Positions 11,186 through 21,153 of a DNA stretch of 64,000 nucleotides are shown here, one piece after another. Numbering within the stretch: position 1 is the first letter of the stretch; the number at the start of each line of letters is the position of its first letter. A model generated the notes under the pieces. That model ran no database searches and was not told the DNA's origin. It worked only from the letters and a program-made list of their open reading frames with translations. A program made the position numbers and the translations under genes. Source of the DNA: Notolepis coatsorum (Eukaryota; Chordata; Actinopteri; Aulopiformes; Paralepididae); assembly GCA_963971535.1 (NCBI GenBank), contig OZ020589.1, positions 95,910,324 to 95,974,323 of the forward strand, given 5' to 3'.

Positions 11186-12949
11186 TTGACATCATATCTT
11201 TATTTTCTCTCTCACTATTTTCGAGAAAATATGGCGATATTGTCTTCGTTACTGGAGTGTCTGGATCATTCCGACCTTCAAATTTTTTTTCGTATTAGGA
11301 GCTCACGCCGCTGACATGCTTCCCAACTACAATCCTCCTTGCTGCGGCTGGATGGGGTTACCCTCCAGCAACACAGCTGGACTGTAGGACGCACCGTCTG
11401 TTGTGAGAAGCGGTTGTTCCAGGTTGGGTACGTACTGTTTTGCTTGCGAGCTCTGGTTGTTGTTGATGCTATGGGGGTTAGCTAACAATTTACGAAACTC
11501 CGACCCCAGGCTAGGGTCCTCTGCTCGGCTTAAAACGGCGGTCGGAGGATCTGGGTCTGACGCCCATGATGGCTAATCTAGTGGGCCGCGCTAGGTTCTG
11601 GTGATCCCTGGATTCTAGAGCGGATGCTTCTCTGTCCCGTGCAGGCCCCATCTTTCATATACAAATGAAAGTATACCCTAACGAGAAAATGTGGGCATAA
11701 GATCTTCTTTATCGGAAGTTCCATGCTCAAAGGGCCCCGTGTATGTCTGGATCACCGTTGACAACTGTGTTCTGACATTTCTTTTTCTTTTCCCTGTTAG
11801 GGGAGGGATTGGGACAGCGGCCTGTCTGAAGTGTGGCTTGTTATGTCATTGTATACAGTTCAGGTGATAGCTGCTTAAGCTTGCGTGCTAGTTGTGGACT
11901 ACTGTTTTAGCCAGTCAGCTGTTAGCTGCGCAGCTGTTAGCTGCGGCGTTAGCTCGCTGTGTTTACCAGGCTGGTATACGTTAGCTTGTTGCTATCAGCC
12001 GAATGGCTGTTAGCTTAATGCTACACTGTTGAACGTTTCTGTGACTATAACATGCCTTAAACACTCTGACTACGACGTCATCTTTGACAGAGGATGTTAG
12101 TCGAACCTACCGGGAGCCCGGCCGGCAAGGACTGTATCAACATGGAGAACCGTAGCGGCTGGGTGGCGCAGCGACTCTGCCCTTGTCGTCAACACAGGAA
12201 TGCTGTGTTTAACGTCGGTGCCCCGTTAGCCAGACTGCAGTTCGCTTCGCCTGCGCTCATGGTAGGAAGGTCCCGACCAGACCTTAAACACGTCTTCTTC
12301 CTTCCCTTCTAAATGTTTTGTAATAACGATGTTTTCCAAAACGGGTGTTGCTGCAATACATTGAGGATACGACGCGTGTTGTGTGTGAATTGTCTTGTCA
12401 CTGGTATAGCTTCTTCTCCATACAAATCGGGTTGTTGTTTACATGTGTACAAATTATCTGGTTAGTTGTGTTGAGAACATCATGTGTGTTCATGTACAGT
12501 GTACTCACAACTAAGGGGGTTAACTAACCTATAAAGCTATGCTTAGTGACATATGAGTGAAGAATGAATTCTTTTCTCAGCCTGCAATGACAATGAACAG
12601 TGTGTTCACATATTAACAGGGTTACCTGTTCAACTGGGTAAGGTAGGGTAGGGTAAGGTAGGAGGGGTGATCCCCCCGGTTCCCTGGGGCTTCCCCACCC
12701 TCCTCTCAGACATGTTGTTTATAATATATTGTGTCACTGTGTTTGTGGGGATACGATGTAACCCTTAGCTTAGTTGCTGGGGTTGTGCTAACCGCTTGAG
12801 AAACTATATTTTCCTAAAGAAAAGATTGTTTGGTCGCTTTTCGTGTGTGCTTAGCAAGGCCTGTGGCCGATACTAATCGAGGATTCTGTATTCTCTCGTT
12901 ATGAAAAACGGCGTTCCTCTGTAGCAAGAGTGTACTTGCCATTTTTTGT
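11186..12949 (+). other. Element A interior, colinear with B
   Basis: Follows the hAT and matches 20912-22820 of B. The ORF1 equivalent is frameshifted here but keeps a GT at the same place (GTTGG then GTACGT near 11427). Downstream blocks, including CCCCAGGCTAGGGTCCT, AACAGTGTGTTCACATATTA and CCTGTGGCCGATACTAATCG, are strongly conserved with B but have no shared reading frame. Presumably non-coding or intronic. Confidence 0.6.
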
Positions 12950-13520
12950 TGTTAGTTTGTTTGTTTGTTTATTAACACAGTTAAACAGAAGTAAAAACAA
13001 TACATAATAAGTTATAACGATTGTGAAGGAGAAGTTAGAAGCCTAGAGGCTTATCAAGAACGTCCCCTGTTTTATAAAATCAAACATACAAAAATACAAA
13101 ATTATGCATATTATAAAATACCAGAATACATTAAAAGATTCGTCTTAATACAAACATACATACACACAGTACATACATGCATATACTGTGTACATAATAA
13201 TATATAACAACCCACCCACCTGCCTACAAACCTACCCACCCACATAACCAAATACATACCTACATGTATGACCTGTTATCTATCTACTACTTTTGGATGA
13301 GAATTTTTTTGTAGTTTGCTTTAAAAATAAGCAGAGATGGAGATTTCATCAGCATAGGATCAGCTGCATTCCAAAGATTGGACCCTCTATACCTCACTGA
13401 GAACTGCCTAAGTGAAGTACCACAATAAGGTATATGCAGGTCCCTGGACTGACGTGTAGCATATGAATGGACATCTGAATTAAAAGAAAAAAAACTATTA
13501 AAACCATTTGGTAGATTCAT
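12950..13520 (-). mobile_element. LINE 3' fragment inside element A
   Basis: The minus-strand frame at 13287-13520 reads SYATRQSRDLHIPYCGTSLR and YRGSNLWNAADPMLM, the C-terminal end of a CR1/Jockey/I-type LINE ORF2. B lacks this at the same place, so it inserted after the copies separated, apparently with loss of about 200 bp of element A. It ends in a TTTG-rich tail near 12950. Confidence 0.7.
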
Positions 13521-13780
13521 GGGTGTGGGGTCGTAAAGGGGTGAACTGGTAATCCTTTCCTCCCCTTTTGATGGGCAGGGGTTAAAACCTCCTGTCCTCC
13601 AAGGTTCCTGTCACGTTGCTGTTCGGCACGTTACAGGGTAAGGGGGGGGGGGGGGGGAGTTTCCTGGTCCCACGCCCTGGAAGATTGGGCGTGTGCACCG
13701 CAGAAATCCCCCCGCCATAGAGTACGTCACTGTGCGCGTCTCTGTTGGTAGGACTTCCGTGAGTTGTTCAGGTCCATATG

Positions 13781-13912
13781 ATGGATCTGTTTCAGGGAGT
13801 GGTCAGGGCTCCTCCTCACGAAGCTCCTACTCGGGCCTTCTGTGAGTTAGGACTCTCCTTCCCTGTGAGGGAGCCTCCTCAGAGTTCAGAGCCTCCTCCT
13901 CAGATTGTCAAG
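13781..13912 (+). CDS. Conserved 44-codon ORF ending at a splice donor (element A)
   Basis: Unrecognised. The frame starts MDLFQGVVRAPPHEAPTRAF, ends PPPQIVK in phase 0, and is followed directly by GTGAGT. Element B has the matching 46-codon frame ending at the same point with GTGAGT. Length changes between A and B keep the frame, and substitutions are spread along it. This suggests a real exon, possibly 5' or internal. The TTTCAG just after the ATG is an alternative acceptor. Proline-rich, with no domain seen. Confidence 0.4.
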
Positions 13913-14854
13913 GTGAGTAGAACTTCAAAAAGGAGTCCTGCTCTATTGTGTGTGTATTCGATTCAATTCGATTATTGAGTGTGTATTGGTTCAGTGCCTC
14001 CTCGGAGAGCCCTAACCCTATTTTTACATAGCTCAATGTTGCAATATATTCTTTTCAATCTATACAGCTCGCGTGGGAAGTCTCTCTGGGGATTTCCGTC
14101 TCCTCCCTATGGGAGGGTGGTGGGATGTGAAAATGTAAACAATTTTTACCCTCAGCTGCATCACGAGGGATTCATGTCAGTCTGTGTTCTTTCTTTTTTG
14201 AATAAAAAGAGGAAGGTACATGAAGCACGACGGCTCCGTGTCGTTCTCCCAGGCTACTTGGAGGAACAATGTTTGGTGTCTTGCTGGACTATCCATTGAT
14301 GTGTTTGGGTCTCGACGCATACATAGTGCTGGCTCAGTGTGTTTCTGTTAAAGAATCACACAGGGGCTAAGTGCGCCTTGTTTGCTTGTTAAAACAGCGT
14401 TTTTATAGGGCAACTGGGATGGAGTTTTGTCTCTTCCGAGCGCCAGTTTACTAGGTTGTCTCGATGAATTCTCGTTCATATCTGGGGGATGTTAACGGAA
14501 TAGATCAGAACATAGGTAGAGGGGTCTCACGCCCTTGGGGTGGGCCACTGAGCACGGTCTAAATGGGGACCGTCTGGGTGGCGCCCTCTTTTCATGTTTT
14601 GGATCGTCACGCATACCTACCCCCTCTTCTGGAGCGGGCATGTCGGCGTGGTTAGGACACGGGACTGGTCTGGTCGCGCTGGTCCAGGTCAGTTAACCCG
14701 TTGTCCGCCGGGGATGCAGATCTGCTGTTCTGGTACCCTGAGGGACTTGTGCTTTTTTCGGGGGGAAAAATGCCGGGTCGGTCCGGGTGTCACAGGGTTA
14801 GGCGCTATGGAGACCCTTTGTTGGGTACATATTGTACTCTGCACTATCGTAATG

Positions 14855-14974
14855 GCTTACGGCCATGCCAACCTGTACACGCCCGATCTCGTCCGATCCC
14901 GGACGCTACGCAGGTTCGGTCCTGGTTAGTACTTGGTTGGGAGACCGCCTGGGAATACCAAGTGCGGTGTGCTT
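14855..14974 (+). ncRNA. 5S rRNA-like segment in element A
   Basis: The block is exactly 120 bp, starting GCTTACGGCCATGCCAACCT and ending GTGCTT, colinear with vertebrate 5S rRNA. The C-box region (TACTTGGTTGGGAGACCGCC) is nearly intact. The A-box region (ACGCTACGCAGG) is more diverged. The T-run terminator expected directly after a 5S gene is absent. It is a 5S-derived piece of the element, not a host 5S gene. Whether RNA polymerase III still uses it is unknown. Confidence 0.8.
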
Positions 14975-16117
14975 AGGGCTGGTTCTCCATTATTTTCGCT
15001 CCTCTCTCACGCGTGGCGAAGAGGGGGCTGTTGGGGTGGTCTTGGACCTCCTCTGGTAACCCTGTGCTTCCCGTGCCGCTGGGCCCGGTCCGAAGTACAT
15101 TTTTCGTTGATACCGTAGGCCTGGGATAACCCTTTTTTGAAAACTGAAACACTTGTACTGCGGTATAGCCAGTGTATGCCCGCAGGTGTGTTTTGGAGTT
15201 TTTTCTTGAGGGGCACCGTCGGTACCAAGAGGGTGGTTGGGTGGTTGATTCCCTGGTGTGTTGGAGCAGTGTCAACTCCCGGGTTACCCGGTTGAGTGTG
15301 CCCCTGCACGTTCATGACGTCTGCCAATCATGTCAGCCTTCTCTGCCTCGACCCCTCTGGGTGTTTTTTTTTTAATGGAGGCTTTGTCATGCAACAACGC
15401 CAGTATACGCCCCTTCCGCCGGGGGGGCTGTTTTCAGCTGACTCCTTTGGCGCCTGTCTCGTCCACAGTGCTCCAGGCTCAGGTTACAGCCTGTTGCCTG
15501 GTTTCCCCGGTGCGCTACCTGCTTCCGTTGGTTAACCTTTTTGTGTGCTTACGGCCATGCTGACTGCCTGTTCTGCAGGGTCAGTGTGCCAGGCGGTGTG
15601 CTATTGGGGGGAAAGGGCCCGCTCTTGGAGGGGCCTTATCCGAATACGCTGGCGATGTGGGGGGCGGTGTCACTAAGTGACCACCTGGTGGGGTCTTGAT
15701 GCCTGGCGTCATTGACCTCTCCGGGCCCCCGTTTTCCAGGGGATCCAGTCCCTTCAGTGGGTCTGGGTCTTCCTTCGTGCTCCGCTGCTAAGGCCTTGCC
15801 ACGGGGTTGGGTTTGCTCTTAACCCCGTGATTTCTGGGGGCAGTAACGAGGTTGTTCCTTCCGTTCGTTCCCGGGTGGCATGCGGGTTGTGCGTGTGTGT
15901 AGTCGTGGGGTCAAGCCACGGTCTGCTCACCCTGTGCGTTGAGTTGCTTGAGTGCCTCTTCGCACGGTCGGATCCGTCGCCCTCCCGTGAACCTCCAATA
16001 GGGGGGGTATCCTCCATTAGGGGGGGTCGGGGGGGCTCGGTCCTCCCCGGTCTGATGGTTGTGGGGGGCCTCAGCGGGGTACATTGGTCGGGCTATGGCT
16101 CCCGCTCAGCCCCTGTT

Positions 16118-16227
16118 GCAGACAGGTGCTGAGCAAGCCATTAACGACATAGAACGAAGGGTTATGTATATGTATATGTATGTATATAACCCAGTTCTAT
16201 GAGTTAAATGGTGCGCTCAGCACCTGG
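16118..16227. repeat. Element A internal complementary region
   Basis: Reads CAGGTGCTGAGCAAGCCATT (complement of the left end), then GGGTTATG followed by TATATG-type repeats, then GTTCTATGAGTTAAATGGTG (complement of the right end). Joining the two ends in a circle would give this sequence, as in DIRS elements. Confidence 0.8.
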
Positions 16228-16250
16228 ACGCCGCTGCGGCCCTTGATCTC

Positions 16251-16464
16251 GCCTTGTGGTGAAAGTTTGGGAAGGAGGCGAGTAGGTGACCACACACCTG
16301 CTTATGAAGGTAAGCAGAAGGGGGTGTGGTCAGACGGATGTTGGGATGTAAAGGTACATGGTGGAATTTTTTATTCAGTGCACGTGCACGAAGTGAAGTA
16401 CAGTGCAGACAGGTGCTGAGCGCACCATTTAACTCATAGAACTGGGTTATATACATAACCCTTC
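16251..16464. repeat. Element A right inverted end
   Basis: Inverted copy of 9912-10097, ending ACATAACCCTTC. Penelope 3' sequence resumes immediately after (ATTAAGGTTTG). Confidence 0.78.
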
Positions 16465-16639
16465 ATTAAGGTTTGTTTGTCACAATTGTCATTGCACACT
16501 GATGAAGGCCGGATGGCTGAAAGCGTTTTGTGCGTTATACAACTTGTGCATATAAAAATAAAAACAACGATTTTCCTCGAGTGCGGTCCCTACTCCATTT
16601 TTTTTAACTTAATTAATGTTGGACTACGCACCTGTCTGA
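16465..16639 (+). other. Probable PLE 3' end
   Basis: Contains GATGAAGGCCGGATGGCTGA and ACGATTTTCCTCGAGTGCGG, the kind of tail seen downstream of Penelope-like ORFs. No ORF. The exact end of the element is not determined. Confidence 0.45.
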
Positions 16640-16966
16640 GCGCAGTGGTTACCCTTTTTCTACTTAAAAATGCCTCTAAGGCATTCGATAGAATAAACCA
16701 TAACATACTGTTCCATAAACTGTCCCAAAGAGGGGTTCCTAAGGTCATAGTTAGGATTTTAGCATTTTGGTATGCCCACCAGTTTATGTGGTAACTCGAT
16801 GTCAGCTCATTTTAATATGGGTAATGGCGTAAGACAGGACGGGATTTTGTCTCCCTTCCTGTTAAATGTATATATGGATAACCTCTCCACTAAACTAAGG
16901 GAATGTAAGACTGGATGTATGGTGGGGGAGAGCCTTATCAACTATCGGATCTATGCTGGTGACTTA
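16640..16966 (+). pseudogene. LINE reverse transcriptase, 5' piece
   Basis: Reads NASKAFDRINHNILFHKLSQ, then after a frameshift MGNGVRQDGILSPFLLNVYM and LINYRIYAGDL. These are RT motifs of a non-LTR retroelement. The catalytic box is YAGD instead of YADD. The frame is interrupted at 16966 in codon TTA by TIR elements and resumes at 19243. Confidence 0.8.
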
Positions 16967-17678
16967 GGTCGCTTTCACACAGGGGCTGTTTGGTCCGGAC
17001 TTTCGGACCAGAATTCGATAGTCCGGTTTTTTGGGTCTGTGTGAATGCACGTCGAACTCGGTCCGCGGACCAAGCAGGCGAACTCTAGTCCGCCTGAAAA
17101 CATTCGGCTTCATCGAACCAAACGCGAACCAAATATAGGAAGTGATTATTATTACCACTGCTCGCAGCACTCACTGCAAAACAAGCACACTGCATCTAAT
17201 CTCTCTATCTATCTATCTATATATGTCTGTGCATCTTGGGAAGAAGGAAGAAAAAACGCTGCTTATTATTATTACCGAGGCGCGCGGCTTATTATATTAT
17301 TAAAACAGCTACTTGTGGGCACTCATAAAAACACCGTGGTCTACAAGTTGTTTAGCGAGAGGATGGTGGTAATGTGCTTCAATAGAACAATGGATCAATG
17401 CCATGTCAAAACTCGGCTCTGCTGATCTGGAGGGCTCCGCAGTACACACACAGACACACACACACGCGCGCGCGCACACACGGGATCGCAGCCACACACA
17501 CATTTCCACTGTCCAATAGACAAGCGCCCTTTTCGACCGCGTGACATTGTTCAGAAGGTCTCGGTGCGCTGACAGATATCTGTGTGAAAGCAGGCGAACC
17601 AAATGAAGAATGCAACAATGTTGCAACTTCACCCCCAGAACCGCACCGAGTCCACCAAAACTATATGTGAAAGCGACC
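16967..17678. mobile_element. PIF/Harbinger-like non-autonomous element
   Basis: The inverted termini GGTCGCTTTCACACAGGGGC and TATATGTGAAAGCGACC are flanked by TTA on both sides (16964-16966 and 17679-17681). The 3-bp duplication fits Harbinger. The interior has inverted similarity near the ends (GGTCCGGAC-type) and a short CA/CG repeat near 17450-17480. No transposase ORF. Confidence 0.75.
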
Positions 17679-17988
17679 TTAGGCCCCGTTTAGACGGAAA
17701 CGCTAGCAGGTGAATCCGCAAAAATATTTTTTCGGATGTGCCTTTCGTTTATACAGAAACGGCGTTTTTACGGGGTGAAACCGCAAAAAAGTGAGACTAC
17801 CTTCCAGGGTGGAATTCCTAGAAACGCAAAAGCTTTGCGCTCTCGTCTAAACTGTCAAAACCGTATAAATCTGTTAAAACGATGACGAAAGGGTTGTCAC
17901 GGCTCTGGTCGCGCGTACTGCTTACGTCACAGGTAGCAGGTATGCGCCAGTAGCCGAGACGTAAACAAAGCAAGTATGTCTGACTATA

Positions 17989-18823
17989 GGCTTGTTCGAG
18001 ATGGATTTCGGTTTGCCTCGACTAGTAGACGAGAGTAGCCGAGTGAAGCCGGGGGAGGAGTTAAAAGGGCGGACACTGCCGATTTCACGAGAGCCTCTCG
18101 CCTAGTCTCGCATGGCAGATACGCTTTCACGTCACCACACACACATTACACACCTGTCCAGCTCATTATAATGCGATGGCCGTTTGCAAAATTAGATCAG
18201 ATTCAAATGATTCAAATGATTAAAAAAGCACACCATATACTGCTATAGTGGAATATACTATTCATATACCATAATGTATACCATCTTGTTGCGCGCTCCT
18301 GGCCGCACGCACACACAACACACTGCTGAATAATTCTGTTTTGCATCAATATATATATATGTATACTGTGTATATTGAGGCAAAACAGAATTATATATAC
18401 AGTATTGAGGCAAAACAGACGACGCATGTGTGTATGTGTGTGTGTGTGTCTGACAGCTTGAAGTTTATCATGATGATATGATGATAACGCATAACATAAT
18501 AAAGTTTTCAATCAATCAATCAATCAAACGTCTCATAACTCCCTGGCTGTCACGTCGCTGGTGACTGACAACTTTTCTGAGCCAATAGGAGCTTTGCCCG
18601 ACCATAGCAAGTCGCTTCCCAGCCGGGAGCAGCCGAGTGAGAGGTACTGTGGCGCCTCGCTCTGAAGGCTGCTTGTGGCTCGCTCCCGCGGGAGTTCCAC
18701 GCCTCGCCTCGTCAAATTTTCAGAGCAAGTCGGACAACATTCTAACCGTCATGCAACGCGCTTGGCGAGGCAGTAGTGAAACCTGCGCAGATCTGCGTCC
18801 GCCTATCCCATCTCGAACAAGCC
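17989..18823. mobile_element. Nested TIR element
   Basis: The inverted termini GGCTTGTTCGAGATGGATTT and CCTATCCCATCTCGAACAAG-CC are flanked by TA. The interior carries a LINE 3' tail (ATAATAAAGTTTTCAATCAA then CAATCAATCAA, about 18497-18528) and a TG repeat near 18430. No transposase seen. Confidence 0.7.
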
Positions 18824-18866
18824 TAATATCAACGGAGATCACCTGAAGGCTACATTGGCAGTACTT

Positions 18867-18948
18867 TTAACCCTTTCACTGCCACACGACAGAAGGTTAA
18901 CCCTTTACTATCACACAACCGGCTGTCGTGTGGCAGTGAAAGGGTTAA
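18867..18948. mobile_element. Tiny piggyBac-like palindromic MITE
   Basis: Eighty-two bases start TTAACCCTTTCACTGCCACA and end with the inverted copy finishing AAAGGGTTAA. The TTAA at both edges is the piggyBac target duplication. The whole unit can fold back on itself. Confidence 0.6.
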
Positions 18949-19242
18949 ATACACAAGAATCTGTCCCGCGGCGTGAGTGGACCCACTGTCTGTGAGTGAC
19001 TCTGCTTTGGTCCAATCACATTCCCCATCCACAGTCTGCGAATCAGAGGCAGAGTAGGGCGGGTCTTCACAGCACGTCATGTGACATATGCGCCAATCAT
19101 GTGACAGCGGGGCTCCGTCGTTACAGCGTCGTCTGCACGGAGAATTCCACCCCAAAACGCTCGTCTAAACGTAAAATTTAAAGTGTAAGCGCAAGACGAC
19201 TTTTGCGGTTTCTGTTCACAAAACGCTCGTCTAAATGTAGCC

Positions 19243-19985
19243 TAGTGCTGGTTTACAGCAACTGCTTAAAATCTGCTGTGTATAGGCCTACAACATGATA
19301 TAAAATTCAACCCTAAAAAGAGTGTTGTTATGATAGTGAAAACTAAGGAGGACCAGAAGCAAAAGTTTCCCTCCTTCTTGCTGTCTGACTGCGCTCTAGA
19401 TGTGGTGAAGAGTATGCGATATTTGGGTCACAATATCACTGATGACATGTGTGATGATGTTGATGTGCAGCGCCAGTGCTGCAAACTGTATGCACAGGCC
19501 AATATGCTGGCACGAACATTTTATGTGTACAGACAATGTAAAAATAAGCCTGTTCAGAGCCTATTGTACTCCATTTTATACTGCACATCTATGGTGTAAG
19601 TATAGCACAGCAAAAAAAATTTAAACTGCAGGTAGCATCAATTATGCATTTAGGATCCTCCTTAAGCTCCCAAAACGGACTAGTGCAAGCCATTTGTTTG
19701 TGACTACAAATGTACCCACCTTCCATGCTCTGCTGAGGAACCTGATGTTTAAATTTGTGTGTTGTTTATTAGAGTAAAAAAACAAGATAATAGTGATGTC
19801 AAACAAAGTGATACAAGGTACTCCTCTGATTTGTGGAAACATTGGAACCGATGCCTTTATGTATTTTAATGTATTTTAATCTATGTTGTTGGCTTTGTTT
19901 CTTTTGTTATTGTATTCTTGTTGTTGTTTTGTATTATGTGTAATATGGACCTTGAGACTGAAATAAAGTCTTCATCATTGTAATG
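19243..19985 (+). pseudogene. LINE reverse transcriptase, 3' piece
   Basis: The frame continues from 16966 as LVLVYSNCLKSA, then MIVKTKEDQKQKFPSFLLSD, ALDVVKSMRYLGHNITDDM and DDVDVQRQCCKLYAQANMLA. Frameshifts follow, with SASHLFVTTNVPTFHALLRN recognisable to about 19755. The 3' end is AATAAAGTCTTCATCATTGT. It belongs to the same element as 16640-16966. The clade was not assigned. Confidence 0.78.
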
Positions 19986-20059
19986 TACAGTATAATATAA
20001 CTGATAGGGCATACATACCCTCATCTGCACCTTTGATTATACTGCCTACTTGCTCATGT

Positions 20060-20241
20060 GCTTATATTCAGAGTTAATTATATTGTTTGCACTGCTTATT
20101 TGTACTTTTATACTGTACAATAATTTGTATTGCCTATATTTACGTCTTCTACTATTACCCTGCCCATATCTGTACCCTCCCCCTCTCCCCCATGCTGCCT
20201 AACCTTCCCCAAGGGGATCAATAAAGGAATATCTTATCTGA
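20060..20241 (+). mobile_element. L2-type LINE 3' end
   Basis: Ends CCCCAAGGGGATCAATAAAG then GAATATCTTATCT, the same tail as at 37490-37585. 5' truncated, no ORF. Confidence 0.6.
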
Positions 20242-20295
20242 TGTTCCCAGATTCCAGTTCCCCCTAGTTCCCAGTGAAGTCGTATACAGTAGTAG

Positions 20296-20372
20296 TGCAA
20301 CCAAATTTGAACCTGGGACCATAGGATCCACAGGCGGCCACACTAACCAGCTGAGCTAAAGGGTCCAACCCG
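20296..20372 (-). repeat. tRNA-derived SINE-like fragment
   Basis: On the minus strand, TTTAGCTCAGCTGGTTAGTG is followed about 30 bases later by CCCAGGTTCAAATTTGG. These match the polymerase III A and B boxes of a tRNA. The acceptor arms do not pair, so it is a SINE head or tRNA pseudogene rather than a working tRNA. Confidence 0.55.
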
Positions 20373-20399
20373 TTAGCAGGTGCTGGTTGACTGTGGTGA

Positions 20400-20634
20400 C
20401 CGACTCATCAGTAGTTTATATAGTAGTAGTTTATGTTCCTAGAATATATGGTGACTATATACAGTAGTTTATGTTCCCAGAATACATGGTGAATATATAC
20501 AGTAGTAGTTTATATTCCCAGAATATATGGTGAATATATAGTTTATATAGTAGTAGTTTATGTTCCTAGAATATATGGTGACTATATACAGTAGTTTATG
20601 TTCCCAGAATATATGGTGACTATATACAGTAGTA
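20400..20634. repeat. About 41-bp minisatellite, left block
   Basis: Repeats of TAGTAGTTTATGTTCCCAGA followed by ATACATGGTGAATATATACAG, with shortened variants. The same array continues at 26037-26475 and 26955-27075, on the far side of element B and of a second insertion. Confidence 0.85.
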
Positions 20635-20821
20635 GTTCTGTGCCGTTAGAGGCTCTGCTTGGCATCACACTGCACTATCTCGCGTACGTGCACGCGTACT
20701 GAATAAATTCCACAAATGTACCTCTAATACCAGTATTAGTCTGACCACACCCCTCATCAGCTTACCTTCATAAGCAGGTGTGTGGTCACCTGCTCTCCTC
20801 CTTCTCGCTTTCACCACAAGG
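20635..20821. repeat. Element B left inverted end
   Basis: Begins GTTCTGTGCCGTTAGAGGCT and shares GCAGGTGTGTGGTCACCTGC with the right end and with element A. Outside the shared core, the terminal bases differ from A, so A and B are separate subfamilies. Confidence 0.8.
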
Positions 20822-20856
20822 AATAAGTGCCTCGGTAGATCCCCACACTTGACACC

Positions 20857-21153
20857 ATGATGGAAGAAATTGGATTAGGAACAGCTTTGGGAAACAAGGA
20901 TACGTTGACATCATATCTTTATTTTCTCTCTCACTATTTTTCGAGAAAATACGGCGATATTGTCTTCGTACTGGAGTGTCTAGAAGATGATGATCATTCT
21001 AAAAACCCTCCACCGGTTTTTCGTATTGGGAGCACGCCGCTGCATGCTTCTCAACTGCAGTTCCTTGCTGTGTTTGTTGGGGTGAAACCTGTCAGGCCAC
21101 AGCTGAACTGTCGGACATGCCGCTGTTGTGAGAAGCGGTGCGTTCCAGGTTGG
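20857..21153 (+). CDS. Element B ORF1: unknown protein with a cysteine cluster, probable first exon
   Basis: Unrecognised. The start ATG sits in a good context (GACACCATGATGG) just inside the left inverted end, where gag lies in autonomous DIRS elements. Ninety-nine codons run MMEEIGLGTALGNKDTLTSY, then LECLEDDDHSKNPPPVFRIG, then LNCRTCRCCEKRCVPGW. The C-x2-C-x-C-C-x3-C cluster looks metal-binding. The frame reaches GGTTGG|GTGAGT in phase 0, a consensus donor. Reading through would add only VSSVCWQAPLVC before a stop. In A the same region is frameshifted and split by hAT 4. Confidence 0.5.

Larger units (their letters stand above)
9912..16464 (+). mobile_element. DIRS-like non-autonomous element A, carrying a 5S-like segment
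   Basis: The left end (9912-10097) and right end (16251-16464) are inverted copies sharing GCAGGTGTGTGGTCACCTAC. The internal region 16118-16227 is complementary to both ends. No RT, RNase H, methyltransferase or recombinase ORF is visible. The interior is colinear with element B over about 5 kb. It includes a short conserved ORF (13781-13912) and a 5S-rRNA-like block (14855-14974), plus a poly-G run near 13645. It carries a hAT (10172-11185) and a LINE fragment (about 12950-13518) that B lacks. It is inserted in the 3' part of the PLE. Confidence 0.8.
17682..19242. mobile_element. TIR element with nested insertions
   Basis: The termini GGCCCCGTTTAGACGGAAAC and inverted CGCTCGTCTAAATGTAGCC have TA on both sides. 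The LINE frame resumes directly after it. It holds further internal GTCTAAACG-type motifs near 17848 and 19165, a nested TIR element (17989-18823) and a short TTAA palindrome (18867-18948). No transposase ORF is visible. It is either Harbinger or Tc1/mariner-like. Confidence 0.65.

Noticed and set aside
14973..15327. Minus-strand ORFs of about 100 codons in element A
   Set aside because: Counterparts in B are in different frames and the nucleotide conservation shows no codon pattern.
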